From assembly GCF_019710575.1 (NCBI RefSeq), contig NZ_JAHWFK010000025.1:142665-206664 (forward strand): a stretch of DNA of 64,000 bases, in the 5' to 3' direction. Every line of letters starts with the position of its first letter. The stretch's first letter is position 1. Shown here piece by piece: positions 17,079-25,508 of the stretch. The notes under the pieces are model-generated. The model had not been told where the DNA came from. It did not search any database and saw nothing but the letters and a program-made list of their open reading frames with translations. This DNA comes from Paractinoplanes polyasparticus (GTDB taxonomy: Bacteria > Actinomycetota > Actinomycetes > Mycobacteriales > Micromonosporaceae). The translations under genes and the position numbers were made by a program.

Positions 17079-18364
17079 ATCTCCTCAGCGTCGGTGCGTC
17101 CTACCGCACCGCCGATGTCGCCACGCTCGAACGGCTGGTGATCGCCGATCACGCGCTGCCCGGACTGCTGGACAAACTCGTCGCCCAGCCGTTCGTCGGC
17201 GAGGCCGTCGTCCTCTCCACCTGCAACCGGATGGAGATCTACGCGGCGGTCAACACATTCCACGGCGGCCTCGGCGACATCTGCAACGTGCTCGCGGAGT
17301 TCTCCGGCATCCCCGCCACCGAGCTGGCCGGTCACCTCTACGTGCACTACGACGAGGCGGCGGTGCTGCACTCGTTCAAGGTCTCCAGCGGCCTCGACTC
17401 GATGGTCGTGGGTGAGTCCCAGATCCTGGGCCAGCTGCGCGACGCCTATCACGTGGCGAGCGAGGCCGACACCGCCGGCCGCCTGCTCCACGAGCTGATG
17501 CAGCAGGCGCTGCGGGTCGGCAAGCGGGCGCACGCCGAGACCGGCATCGACCGGGCCGGGCAGAGCGTGGTGACCGCGGCCCTCGACGTCGCCGAGGCCA
17601 CGCTGGGCGACCTGGACGGCAAGCGCCCTCTGGTGATCGGCGCGGGCGCGATGGGCGCGCTGTCGGTGGCCACCCTGACCCGGGCCGGCGTCGGTCCGCT
17701 CCGCATCACCAACCGCAGCGCCGCCCGGGCCGATCGGCTCGCCGAGGCGTACGGCGCGGTCGCGGTGCCGTACGACGATCTGGACGCTGCCCTGCGCGAG
17801 GCCGACCTCGTCGTCTCGGCCACCGCGTCGACCCAGCCGGTGCTCACCCGCGAGCGCCTCGAGGCGGCGGCCCCGCTGGTCGTGCTCGACCTGGCCGTCC
17901 CGCGCGACGTGGCCCCCGACGCGACCGGCATCCCGGGCGTGACGGTGATCGACATCGACAGCCTGGCCGCCACCCGCCGCTCGCTGCCGGCCGCGGCCGA
18001 GACCGCCGCCGTCGAGCAGATCGTCACCAGCGAGGTCGACCACTTCCTGGCCTGGCTGCGGGGCGCCGACATCGCGCCGACCGTGGCCGCGCTGCGCACC
18101 CGGGCCGAGGACGTGGTCGCCGCCGAGCTGCGCAAGCTCTACTCGCGCCGGTCGGAATTCAGCGAGGAGCAACGGGCCGACGTTTCCCGTACGCTGCATC
18201 GCGTCGTTCAGCAACTGCTGCACTCACCGACCGTGCGGGTGCGCCAGCTCGCCGCCGAGCCCGGTGGTGATCAGTACGCCACCCTGCTGCGCGAGCTATT
18301 CGACCTGGACGTGCCGCATGCCACCCCGGCCGATGCGGTTCCTGAGATCGGAGGACCGGCGTGA
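17075..18364 (+). CDS. hemA: glutamyl-tRNA reductase
   Basis: NADPH-dependent reduction of glutamyl-tRNA to glutamate-1-semialdehyde, first committed step of the C5 tetrapyrrole pathway. 429 residues. Catalytic C50 is in LSTCNRMEIYA, GESQILGQLRDA is intact, the NADPH site is LVIGAGAMGAL, and the C-terminal dimerisation helix contains VVQQLLHSPTVRVRQLA. GTG 17075 overlaps the rex stop; the 3' end overlaps hemC by GTGA. Likely controlled by Rex as part of the same operon. Confidence 0.97.
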   Translation: MNLLSVGASYRTADVATLERLVIADHALPGLLDKLVAQPFVGEAVVLSTCNRMEIYAAVNTFHGGLGDICNVLAEFSGIPATELAGHLYVHYDEAAVLHSFKVSSGLDSMVVGESQILGQLRDAYHVASEADTAGRLLHELMQQALRVGKRAHAETGIDRAGQSVVTAALDVAEATLGDLDGKRPLVIGAGAMGALSVATLTRAGVGPLRITNRSAARADRLAEAYGAVAVPYDDLDAALREADLVVSATASTQPVLTRERLEAAAPLVVLDLAVPRDVAPDATGIPGVTVIDIDSLAATRRSLPAAAETAAVEQIVTSEVDHFLAWLRGADIAPTVAALRTRAEDVVAAELRKLYSRRSEFSEEQRADVSRTLHRVVQQLLHSPTVRVRQLAAEPGGDQYATLLRELFDLDVPHATPADAVPEIGGPA

Positions 18365-19290
18365 CCAGCCCCTTGCGCCTTGGCACGCGCGGCAGCACGT
18401 TGGCGCTGGCCCAGTCGCAGCTGACGGCCGACGCGCTGACCGCGGCCACCGGCCGTCCGGTCGAGCTGGTGCGCATCGTCACTCCGGGCGACCGCTCCTC
18501 GGCCCCGGTCGCCCAGCTCGGCGTGGGTGTCTTCGTCTCGGCGCTGCGCGACGCGCTGCTCGCCCGTGAGATCGACTTCGCCGTCCACTCCTACAAAGAC
18601 CTGCCCACAGCCGCGCACCCGGGACTGCACATCGCGGCCGTCCCGCCGCGTGAGGACCCGCGTGACGCGCTGATCGCCAAGGGCGGCCAGACCCTGGCCG
18701 AGCTCCCGCCCGGCTCCGTGATCGGAACCGGAGCGGTGCGCCGAATCGCGCAACTGCATGCTTTGGGCCTAGAGTTGCAGGTCACGCCGATCCGCGGGAA
18801 CATCGACAGCCGGATCGCCCGGGTTCGCGGACCCGAGGCCGATCTGGACGCAGTTGTTCTCGCCCGGGCCGGTGTGGTGCGAATCGGCAGGGCCGCCGAC
18901 ATCGCTGAAACGCTCGACCCGATGCTCATGCTGCCCGCCCCGGCTCAGGGTGCGCTGGCCGTGGAGTGCCGGGCCGACGACTCCGACCTGGTCGAACTGC
19001 TGGCCGCGCTCGACCACGCACCGTCCCGGGCCGCCGTCCTGGCGGAACGGGCGATGCTTGCCACGCTCGAGGCCGGGTGCTCCGCCCCGGTTGCGGCACA
19101 CGCCGAGCTCGCCGAAGGCGAGGACGGTGACGAGATTTACCTGCGCGGTGCGGTGATCAGCCCGGATGGGGTTCGAGCCATCCGGCTGTCGCGTACCGGA
19201 ACGCCCGCCGACGCGGCGGAGATCGGCAAGGCGCTCGCCGCCGATCTCCTCGACGCCGGCGCCGACACCCTGATCGGGAGCACAGAATGA
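18361..19290 (+). CDS. hemC: hydroxymethylbilane synthase (porphobilinogen deaminase)
   Basis: Polymerises four porphobilinogen units to hydroxymethylbilane. 309 residues starting MTSPLRLGTRGSTLALAQSQ. DFAVHSYKDLPT carries the catalytic Asp loop, RRIAQL and IRGNIDSRIARV bind substrate, and C240 in EAGCSAPVAAH anchors the dipyrromethane cofactor. GTG 18361 overlaps the hemA stop, and its stop overlaps hemD by ATGA, consistent with one translationally coupled operon. Confidence 0.97.
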   Translation: MTSPLRLGTRGSTLALAQSQLTADALTAATGRPVELVRIVTPGDRSSAPVAQLGVGVFVSALRDALLAREIDFAVHSYKDLPTAAHPGLHIAAVPPREDPRDALIAKGGQTLAELPPGSVIGTGAVRRIAQLHALGLELQVTPIRGNIDSRIARVRGPEADLDAVVLARAGVVRIGRAADIAETLDPMLMLPAPAQGALAVECRADDSDLVELLAALDHAPSRAAVLAERAMLATLEAGCSAPVAAHAELAEGEDGDEIYLRGAVISPDGVRAIRLSRTGTPADAAEIGKALAADLLDAGADTLIGSTE

Positions 19291-20873
19291 CCACCCGCAC
19301 CGCCCGTAAGCCAGCAGGACGCATTGCGTTCGTCGGCGCCGGCCCCGGCGACCCCGAGCTGCTGACCCGCCGCGCGCACGCCGCGCTCACCGACGCCGAC
19401 CAGGTGGTCTACGACCGCGGTGTGCCCGATTCCCTCCTGGCCGCCATCCGGTCCGAGGCCAAGCAGGACGCTCAGTTCAGCCCGGCCGAGGGCGCGCCCG
19501 GCGACGTCGCCAAGGTGCTGCTCTCCGCGGCCAAGTCCGGTCTCTCGGCCGTGCACCTCGTGGCCGGTGACCCCTTCGGCCACGAGTCCGTGGTCAAGGA
19601 GGTGCAGGCGATCGCCCGCACCGCGGTGCACTTCGAGGTCGTGCCCGGCCTCGGCCAGGCCGAGGGTGTCGCCACCTACGCCGGTGTGCCGCTGCCCGGC
19701 GTCCGGGTGACGGCCGACGTCGGCGACGTGGCCGCTCTCGACTTCGACGCGCTCGCCGCCGCGGCCCTCAAGGGCTCGTTCGCGGTCGCCGTCGACGCGG
19801 GTGACCTGGCCGCCGTCCGCGACGGTCTGCTCGCCTCGGGCGTCGAGCCTGGCACCGCGGTCGCGGTGACCGGCGACGGCACCGGCGAGACGCAGTACAC
19901 GACGACGTCCACGGTCGACAGCTTCGTCGCCGCCGCGCTCGGTTTCACCGGCCGCGTCGTGCTGACGGTCGGCTCCGAGGTCTCCGAGCGCGACACCATG
20001 AGCTGGTGGGAGAACCGGCCCCTGTACGGCTGGAAGGTGCTGGTGCCGCGCACCAAGGAGCAGGCGGGCGCGATGAGCGCGCGGCTGCGGGCCTACGGCG
20101 CGATCCCGTGCGAGGTGCCGACCATCGCGGTCGAGCCCCCGCGCACCCCGGCCCAGATGGAGCGGGCGGTCAAGGGGCTGGTCGACGGCCGGTACGCCTG
20201 GGTCGTCTTCACCTCGGTCAACGCCGTCCGCGCGGTCTGGGAGAAGTTCGACGAGCACGGTCTCGACGCCCGCCACTTCGGCGGCGTGAAGATCGCCTGT
20301 ATCGGCGAGGCCACGGCCGAGGCCGTACGCGCCTTCGGCATCCAGCCCGAGCTGCTCCCCAAGGGCGAGCAGTCGAGCGAGGGCCTGCTGGCCGAGTTCT
20401 CGCCGCACGACGAGATCCTCGACCCGGTCGGCCGGGTGCTGCTGCCCCGGGCCGACATCGCCACCGAGACGCTCGCCGCCGGGCTCATCGAGCGCGGCTG
20501 GGAGGTCGACGACGTGACCGCCTACCGGACCGTCCGCGCGGCGCCGCCGCCGGCCGAGATCCGCGACGCGATCAAGTCGGGTGGCTTCGACGCGGTGCTC
20601 TTCACCTCGTCCAGCACCGTACGCAACCTGGTCGGCATCGCCGGCAAGCCGCACGCCCGCACGGTGGTCGCGGTGATCGGCCCGAAGACCGCCGAGACGG
20701 CCACCGAGTTCGGCCTGCGCGTCGACGTCCAGCCCCAGCACGCGTCCGTGCCGGATCTGGTCGAGGCGCTGGCTTCGTACGCGGTGGAACTGCGCGAGAA
20801 GCTGGCGGCCATGCCGGCCAAGCAGCGCCGGGGCTCCAAGGTCCAGGGACCCACCGCGCTGCGTTTCCGCTAG
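19287..20873 (+). CDS. hemD: HemD with degenerate N-terminal uroporphyrinogen methyltransferase-like domain
   Basis: 528-residue fusion. Residues 1-250 resemble SAM:uroporphyrinogen III methyltransferase: VGAGPGDPELLTRRA is intact, but the second motif is VAGDPFGHES rather than GGDPF-GRG, and PGLGQAEGVATYAGVPLPG replaces the usual PGxTSA. Residues about 255-510 are uroporphyrinogen-III synthase (WKVLVPRTKEQAGAMS, WVVFTSVNAVRAVW, LLPRADIATETLAAGL, AVLFTSSSTVRNL, IGPKTAETATEFG). The HemD activity is secure; the methyltransferase activity is doubtful. It sits between hemC and hemB as in mycobacteria. Confidence 0.93.
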   Translation: MTTRTARKPAGRIAFVGAGPGDPELLTRRAHAALTDADQVVYDRGVPDSLLAAIRSEAKQDAQFSPAEGAPGDVAKVLLSAAKSGLSAVHLVAGDPFGHESVVKEVQAIARTAVHFEVVPGLGQAEGVATYAGVPLPGVRVTADVGDVAALDFDALAAAALKGSFAVAVDAGDLAAVRDGLLASGVEPGTAVAVTGDGTGETQYTTTSTVDSFVAAALGFTGRVVLTVGSEVSERDTMSWWENRPLYGWKVLVPRTKEQAGAMSARLRAYGAIPCEVPTIAVEPPRTPAQMERAVKGLVDGRYAWVVFTSVNAVRAVWEKFDEHGLDARHFGGVKIACIGEATAEAVRAFGIQPELLPKGEQSSEGLLAEFSPHDEILDPVGRVLLPRADIATETLAAGLIERGWEVDDVTAYRTVRAAPPPAEIRDAIKSGGFDAVLFTSSSTVRNLVGIAGKPHARTVVAVIGPKTAETATEFGLRVDVQPQHASVPDLVEALASYAVELREKLAAMPAKQRRGSKVQGPTALRFR

Positions 20874-20897
20874 ATCGAGCTTCCGCCAAGGAGCGTC

Positions 20898-21884
20898 ATG
20901 TTTCCGGATGTCCGTCCGCGCCGCCTCCGCCGCAGCCCGGCCATGCGCCGCCTGGTCGAAGAGACCAGGCTGGCGCCGGCCGAGCTGATCCTGCCCCTCT
21001 TCCTGAAGGAGGGGCTGACCGAACCGCGCGAGATCAGTTCGCTTCCCGGCGTGCTGCAGCACTCGCGCGAGTCGCTGCGTAAGGCCGCCCACGAGGCGGT
21101 CACGGCGGGTGTCGGCGGGCTGATGCTGTTCGGCGTGCCGACCAGCGAGCACAAGGACGCGTCGGGCTCGGCCGGGCTCGACCCGGATGGGATCCTGAAC
21201 GTCGGCATCCGGGACCTGATCTCCGAGGTCGGCGACTCCACGGTCGTCATGGGCGATCTGTGCCTGGACGAATTCACGTCGCACGGACACTGTGGGGTGC
21301 TCGCCGCCGACGGCTCGGTGGACAACGACGCCACTCTGGAGATCTACGCCGAGATGGCCGTCGCCCAGGCCCAGGCGGGCGTCCACATGGTCGGGCCGTC
21401 GGGGATGATGGACGGCCAGATCGGCGTTGTCCGGCGCGCTCTGGACAAAGCGGGCTACCAGGACGTTTCGGTGCTGGCCTACTCGGCGAAGTACGCGGGC
21501 GCTTTCTACGGCCCGTTCCGCGAGGCCGTCGAGTCGACGCTGCAGGGCGACCGCCGGCAATACCAGCAGGACCCGCCCAACCTGCGGGAGGCGCTGCGCG
21601 AGGTCGACCTGGACGTGGCCGAGGGCGCCGACATCGTCATGGTGAAGCCGGCGCTGCCCTATCTGGACGTGATCGCGGCGATCCGCGGACGGGTCACCGT
21701 GCCGGTCGCGGCCTACCAGGTCAGCGGCGAGTACGCGATGGTCGAGGCGGCCGCCCGCAACGGCTGGATCGACCGTGAGCGGGTCATGCTCGAGTCGCTC
21801 ACCTCGATCAAGCGGGCCGGCGCCCAGATCACGCTGACCTACTGGGCCACCGAGGTCGCCCAGATGCTGCGCAACCGCTACTGA
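20898..21884 (+). CDS. hemB: porphobilinogen synthase (ALA dehydratase)
   Basis: Condenses two 5-aminolevulinates into porphobilinogen. 328 residues. Schiff-base lysines are K198 (AYSAKYAGAFYG) and K250 (VMVKPALPYLD). The metal loop reads DLCLDEFTSHGHCG, with Asp in place of one zinc cysteine, placing it in the non-zinc or Mg/K-responsive class. AAGGAG precedes ATG 20898. It closes the rex-hem operon, 24 nt after hemD. Only 18 nt separate its stop from that of the convergent nuclease. Confidence 0.97.
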   Translation: MFPDVRPRRLRRSPAMRRLVEETRLAPAELILPLFLKEGLTEPREISSLPGVLQHSRESLRKAAHEAVTAGVGGLMLFGVPTSEHKDASGSAGLDPDGILNVGIRDLISEVGDSTVVMGDLCLDEFTSHGHCGVLAADGSVDNDATLEIYAEMAVAQAQAGVHMVGPSGMMDGQIGVVRRALDKAGYQDVSVLAYSAKYAGAFYGPFREAVESTLQGDRRQYQQDPPNLREALREVDLDVAEGADIVMVKPALPYLDVIAAIRGRVTVPVAAYQVSGEYAMVEAAARNGWIDRERVMLESLTSIKRAGAQITLTYWATEVAQMLRNRY

Positions 21885-21902
21885 CTCAGTCGTCGTCAGC
21901 TT

Positions 21903-24275
21903 CTAGTCGTCGTTGCGGATGGTGCCCGTGCCGGTGCCGTCCAGAGTGCGTACGGGATAAAGCGCGGCCGCCTCGAGCGTGAGTTGCTCGTCGTGCTCGC
22001 GCAGGCGGTCGCCGCGTACCTGGATCGGGAAGTCGACGCCGGTCGCGCCGGCCGGGATCGTGCGGCAGCCCAGGTAGGGGTCGAAGTCGGCGTACGGCAG
22101 GGTCGTCGTGCCCGGAACCGTCGCCGCGCAGACCGTGAGATCCCGGGTCAGCGGCCGGCTCAGCGTCACCGGGAAAATCATGGGCGTACGGCCGGCGTGG
22201 CCCTCGATCACACTGGCGTCACCCACCGACAGCCCGGCTCGTGCCTCGAACCGCGCCACCTGCGGGTCGTGGTCGCTCAGCCCGCGCGTGGCGCTTTCCG
22301 GATGGTCGGCGTTGACGTGGGCCGCCCGCATGTCGATCAGGTCGCCGTACAGGCCGTCGTTGACGAAGAGCTGGTCGAGCGTCTGGGCCTGCCCGTCGAA
22401 GACGTACGAGTAGGCGGACGACGGCGCGTCGGCGACCAGATCGTCCCAGAGGTTGTGCAGGCCGGTGGCGTAGAGCGGGCCCAGTTGGTCGCCGGGTGCG
22501 GCCGGCGTCGGGTCGTCGGGCCGGGGGAAGACGTTCAGATCGCCGCCCAGCACTACCCGCGCGTTCGGGTGGGCCACCTCGATGGCGTCGGTGATCGCCG
22601 CCCCGTACGCCGCCTGCTCGCGCCGCTGTCCGACCCGGGTCTCCGGGCCCGACGAGAAGTGGTTGCTGATCGCCCAGAGTTGGTAGCGGTCGGCCGAGCC
22701 CGGCGCCGCGCGCACCTCGAACAGACCGACCTGCGGGGCTCGGGTGAAGACGTTGCTGCCGTCCACCCCGGTCGTCCGGTCGACGTCGGCCGGCAGCACC
22801 GCGTTGACCGTCTTCGGGTTGGACACCTCGGCGTTGGCCGGCAGCGCAGCGCCGCGATAGACGATCTGCGGCGCAGAGCCGAGCACCGGGTCGGCGCCGG
22901 TGGCCGTGCCGAGGGACACCCGGTCGGTGCGGTAGAGGAACCCTGACACGATGCCGCGGGCGTCGGCGCCGCTGCGGTCGGACGCCGCGTCGTACGCCGG
23001 TCCGCCGTTGCGGGTGATCGTCAGCGCCAGCTCCTGCAGCGTGTCCGGCTTGCCGTCGGCGTTGTCGGCCGGGCCGCAGCTCAGCGCCCTGCCGGCGACG
23101 CGGCAGACGTCCTGGTCCTCGGCCTCCTGCACCAGGATCAGGTCGGGGCTGTGCAGGTCGGCGGTCACCTGGCGGGCCAGCCGCGTCAGCCGCGTGTCGT
23201 AGGCGGCCTGGCTGCCGGGCACGTAGTCGAACGGCGGGTTGACGCCCGGGCAGCCGGCGTTGCCGGTGAAGTCGCAGCCGTCGTTCGGGTCGTCGCGGAA
23301 GTCGTACAGGTTCTCGACGTTGAACGTCGAGACGGCCAGTTCGCGCTGCCGGTCGGCGGGCTGCGGCGGGTGGTTGGCGGCCGGGTCGGCGCCGGCCCGG
23401 AAGCCGACCCCCGCGACCTGGATGCCGTACTTGTTGAAGGCGTAGTAGACACCGCCGACCGCGTCGCCGGTGGTCGTGTCGAAGGTGCGGGCCGGCGGCA
23501 GCGTCCTACCGGTGGCCTTGACACCCATCGGCCCGATCATGATCCGGTTGCCGTTGCCGTCGCCCTTGGTGTCGTCCAGCGGATGGGCGTCGCGAAAGAC
23601 CCTGCGCGCGTACGGGTCGGCCCGCCTGAGCAGGGGGTCGTCGCGATCGACGAGCCAAACCTCGGCGTCCTGGGTGGACGCGAACGTCTTGGTGTTCGAC
23701 ACGGCGCCGGCGCCGGCGCGCACCCGCAGTTGCATGCCCTCGTGCTGTTCCCAGAACAGGTCGGCGGCCGGTTTCTGCGCGGGTGGGACGGCGTCGTCGA
23801 CCTGCGCCTCCGTCGCGACGTCGAGCCCGGTGGCCAGGGTGGTGACCCACTCGGCGCTGGTGAGCTGGGTGAGGTTGAAGAACTCGGCGACCCGCGCGTT
23901 GACGATGATCTCGTCCCCGGCCCTGGGGGCGTAGTCGCCGATCAGCGTGGTGAAGGCGCCGAGGAAGACGAAGACGCCGTCGGAGCTGGCCGGATCGCCG
24001 TCGGTGTTGCTCTTGCGGCTCTGCAGGAAGAAGCCGTGCTGCGCGACGCCGGCGCTGGTGTGCGACAGGGTGAGCTGGGTGACCACGCCGCGTACGGGCA
24101 CCTTGGCCGCACTCGAGCCGTTGCCCGAAGCCGGGGCCAGCGTGGACCGGGCCGCGGTGCCCTGGACGGCGCCGACGGTCAGGGGCTCGTCGGCGGTTCT
24201 CTCGGCGGCGTGGGCTGTGCCCGGGATCAGCAGGCCGACCAACGCAACCAGTGGCAACAATCGGTGACCCAGCAC
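21903..24275 (-). CDS. secreted ExeM/NucH-like endonuclease with Calx-beta tail
   Basis: 790-residue exported nuclease. The signal peptide (VLGHRLLPLVALVGLLIPGTAHA) should be cleaved after AHA. Then comes an OB/DNA-binding region with VRGVVTQLTLSH, and an endonuclease/exonuclease/phosphatase domain: STFNVENLYD, ILVQEAEDQDVC, WAISNHFSS, VVLGGDLNVFPRPDD and LSDHDPQVARFE carry the catalytic Asn, Glu, Asp and His. The last ~110 residues (LSVGDASVIEGHAG ... GTIRNDD) form a Calx-beta module. GTG 24275 follows GGAGG by 5 nt. It likely degrades extracellular DNA for phosphate or carbon. It is convergent with hemB. Confidence 0.88.
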   Translation of the reverse strand: MLGHRLLPLVALVGLLIPGTAHAAERTADEPLTVGAVQGTAARSTLAPASGNGSSAAKVPVRGVVTQLTLSHTSAGVAQHGFFLQSRKSNTDGDPASSDGVFVFLGAFTTLIGDYAPRAGDEIIVNARVAEFFNLTQLTSAEWVTTLATGLDVATEAQVDDAVPPAQKPAADLFWEQHEGMQLRVRAGAGAVSNTKTFASTQDAEVWLVDRDDPLLRRADPYARRVFRDAHPLDDTKGDGNGNRIMIGPMGVKATGRTLPPARTFDTTTGDAVGGVYYAFNKYGIQVAGVGFRAGADPAANHPPQPADRQRELAVSTFNVENLYDFRDDPNDGCDFTGNAGCPGVNPPFDYVPGSQAAYDTRLTRLARQVTADLHSPDLILVQEAEDQDVCRVAGRALSCGPADNADGKPDTLQELALTITRNGGPAYDAASDRSGADARGIVSGFLYRTDRVSLGTATGADPVLGSAPQIVYRGAALPANAEVSNPKTVNAVLPADVDRTTGVDGSNVFTRAPQVGLFEVRAAPGSADRYQLWAISNHFSSGPETRVGQRREQAAYGAAITDAIEVAHPNARVVLGGDLNVFPRPDDPTPAAPGDQLGPLYATGLHNLWDDLVADAPSSAYSYVFDGQAQTLDQLFVNDGLYGDLIDMRAAHVNADHPESATRGLSDHDPQVARFEARAGLSVGDASVIEGHAGRTPMIFPVTLSRPLTRDLTVCAATVPGTTTLPYADFDPYLGCRTIPAGATGVDFPIQVRGDRLREHDEQLTLEAAALYPVRTLDGTGTGTIRNDD

Positions 24276-24400
24276 GGCGCCTCCACCGCGACGAAGTCGC
24301 GCATAAGGAACGAGGCGGCCCGGTCCGCGCTCTCCGCGGAGAGAGACCACACCCCGAACTCGTGGACCGGCGTTTCGGCGTCCGGTCGCAGAAGTTGAGC

Positions 24401-25420
24401 TTAGTCGATGGACTCCAGGCTTTGAACCAGTTGCGCGACGTCGGCGCCGTACTCGTACCAGTCGCGGTCGGCCTGGTAGCCCAGCTCAGCGTTGACCTTG
24501 AGCATCGACTCGTTGTGCTGCGCGTTCCAGGTCTGCACCTCGCGCAGCTCGGGCTCGGCCGACCGCAGTTCGAACAGCATGCGCGCCTTGATCGCCCGGT
24601 CGATGCCGTAGCCGCGGTGGTCGCGCACGACAATCGTGTCGTACTGGTCGGCCCGCTCGGGGTGGTGGGCCGGGACCACGACCTCGGTCAGCCCGGCGAC
24701 GACCTGGCTCTCGTCGTGCAGGGCGAGCACGATGTACGGCTTCAGGCCGCGCTTGTGCAGCGTGTCGAGCGAGTCGCGCAGCCGCTGCGGGTCGGAGGAG
24801 CGGGGCGCCAGGTCGAGGTCGTCATCGTCGTCGGGCGCCTCGAGCTTGGCCTGCGCGTACGCCTCGAGCAGATGGTCGGGCGGACCGCCGGGGTGGAACT
24901 CGACCCGGTAGCCGGCGCCGATGCTGTTGGACATGACGGTCAAAGCGGGCCAGTCCACGCTGGACAGCGAAAGCACGCTGCGCGTCTCGACGTACTCCTT
25001 CTCGAAGCCCAGCGCCTCGTAGAACGCGATGGCCGGAGTGCCGCCGATGGCTTCGACCCCGATGCTGGAGAAACCCTCGAGGTAGGCCCGGCGCACGGCG
25101 ACCGCCACCAGCTGGCGGCCCAGGCCGCGCCGGCGCAGGCGGGGCTGCACGATCACCTCGAGCACGCCGATGTCGCCGAGCAACAGCATGCTGATGTGGG
25201 CGAAGATCTCACTCTCGCCCTCGGGCAGCCGGTCGTCCTCGGCCACCCAGCTGATCCGCCGCTCGCCGGGCATGGTCTCGGCCAGATAGTCACGGACCTG
25301 TCCGTCGATCCACGGCGGGTCGTCGGGGAGATCGGTGGCGAGCACCGTGTTCACCGTCTCCACGAGCGACCGGATCTCCTCCGCCGAAGCGGCCCGGGGA
25401 TCCCACTCACGCACCCTCAC
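24401..25420 (-). CDS. double GNAT N-acetyltransferase
   Basis: 339 residues forming two tandem GNAT folds, as in mycothiol synthase-like proteins. The N-terminal copy has acetyl-CoA motif VQPRLRRRGLGRQLVAVAV and GTPAIAFYEALGF; the C-terminal copy has VVRDHRGYGIDRAIKARML and NAQHNESMLKVNAELGYQ. Start GTG 25420 (VRVREWDP); GTG 25414 is equally possible and neither has a ribosome site. The Asp run DDDDDLDLAP lies between the domains. The acceptor substrate is unknown; the second domain retains both the CoA loop and the C-terminal Tyr region. Confidence 0.83.
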   Translation of the reverse strand: MRVREWDPRAASAEEIRSLVETVNTVLATDLPDDPPWIDGQVRDYLAETMPGERRISWVAEDDRLPEGESEIFAHISMLLLGDIGVLEVIVQPRLRRRGLGRQLVAVAVRRAYLEGFSSIGVEAIGGTPAIAFYEALGFEKEYVETRSVLSLSSVDWPALTVMSNSIGAGYRVEFHPGGPPDHLLEAYAQAKLEAPDDDDDLDLAPRSSDPQRLRDSLDTLHKRGLKPYIVLALHDESQVVAGLTEVVVPAHHPERADQYDTIVVRDHRGYGIDRAIKARMLFELRSAEPELREVQTWNAQHNESMLKVNAELGYQADRDWYEYGADVAQLVQSLESID

Positions 25421-25508
25421 CCGTACAGCTTGCCGGTAAGCGCACCGTCTGGGAAGTGCTCCGACCGTAAATGTGTAGGTACTGTCACTCTGCGTGCATG
25501 ATTCCGCA

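Noticed and set aside
19137..21560. 807-codon minus-strand open frame across hemC-hemD-hemB
   Set aside because: Antisense shadow of well-conserved heme genes; Arg/Gly/His-rich composition, no domain.
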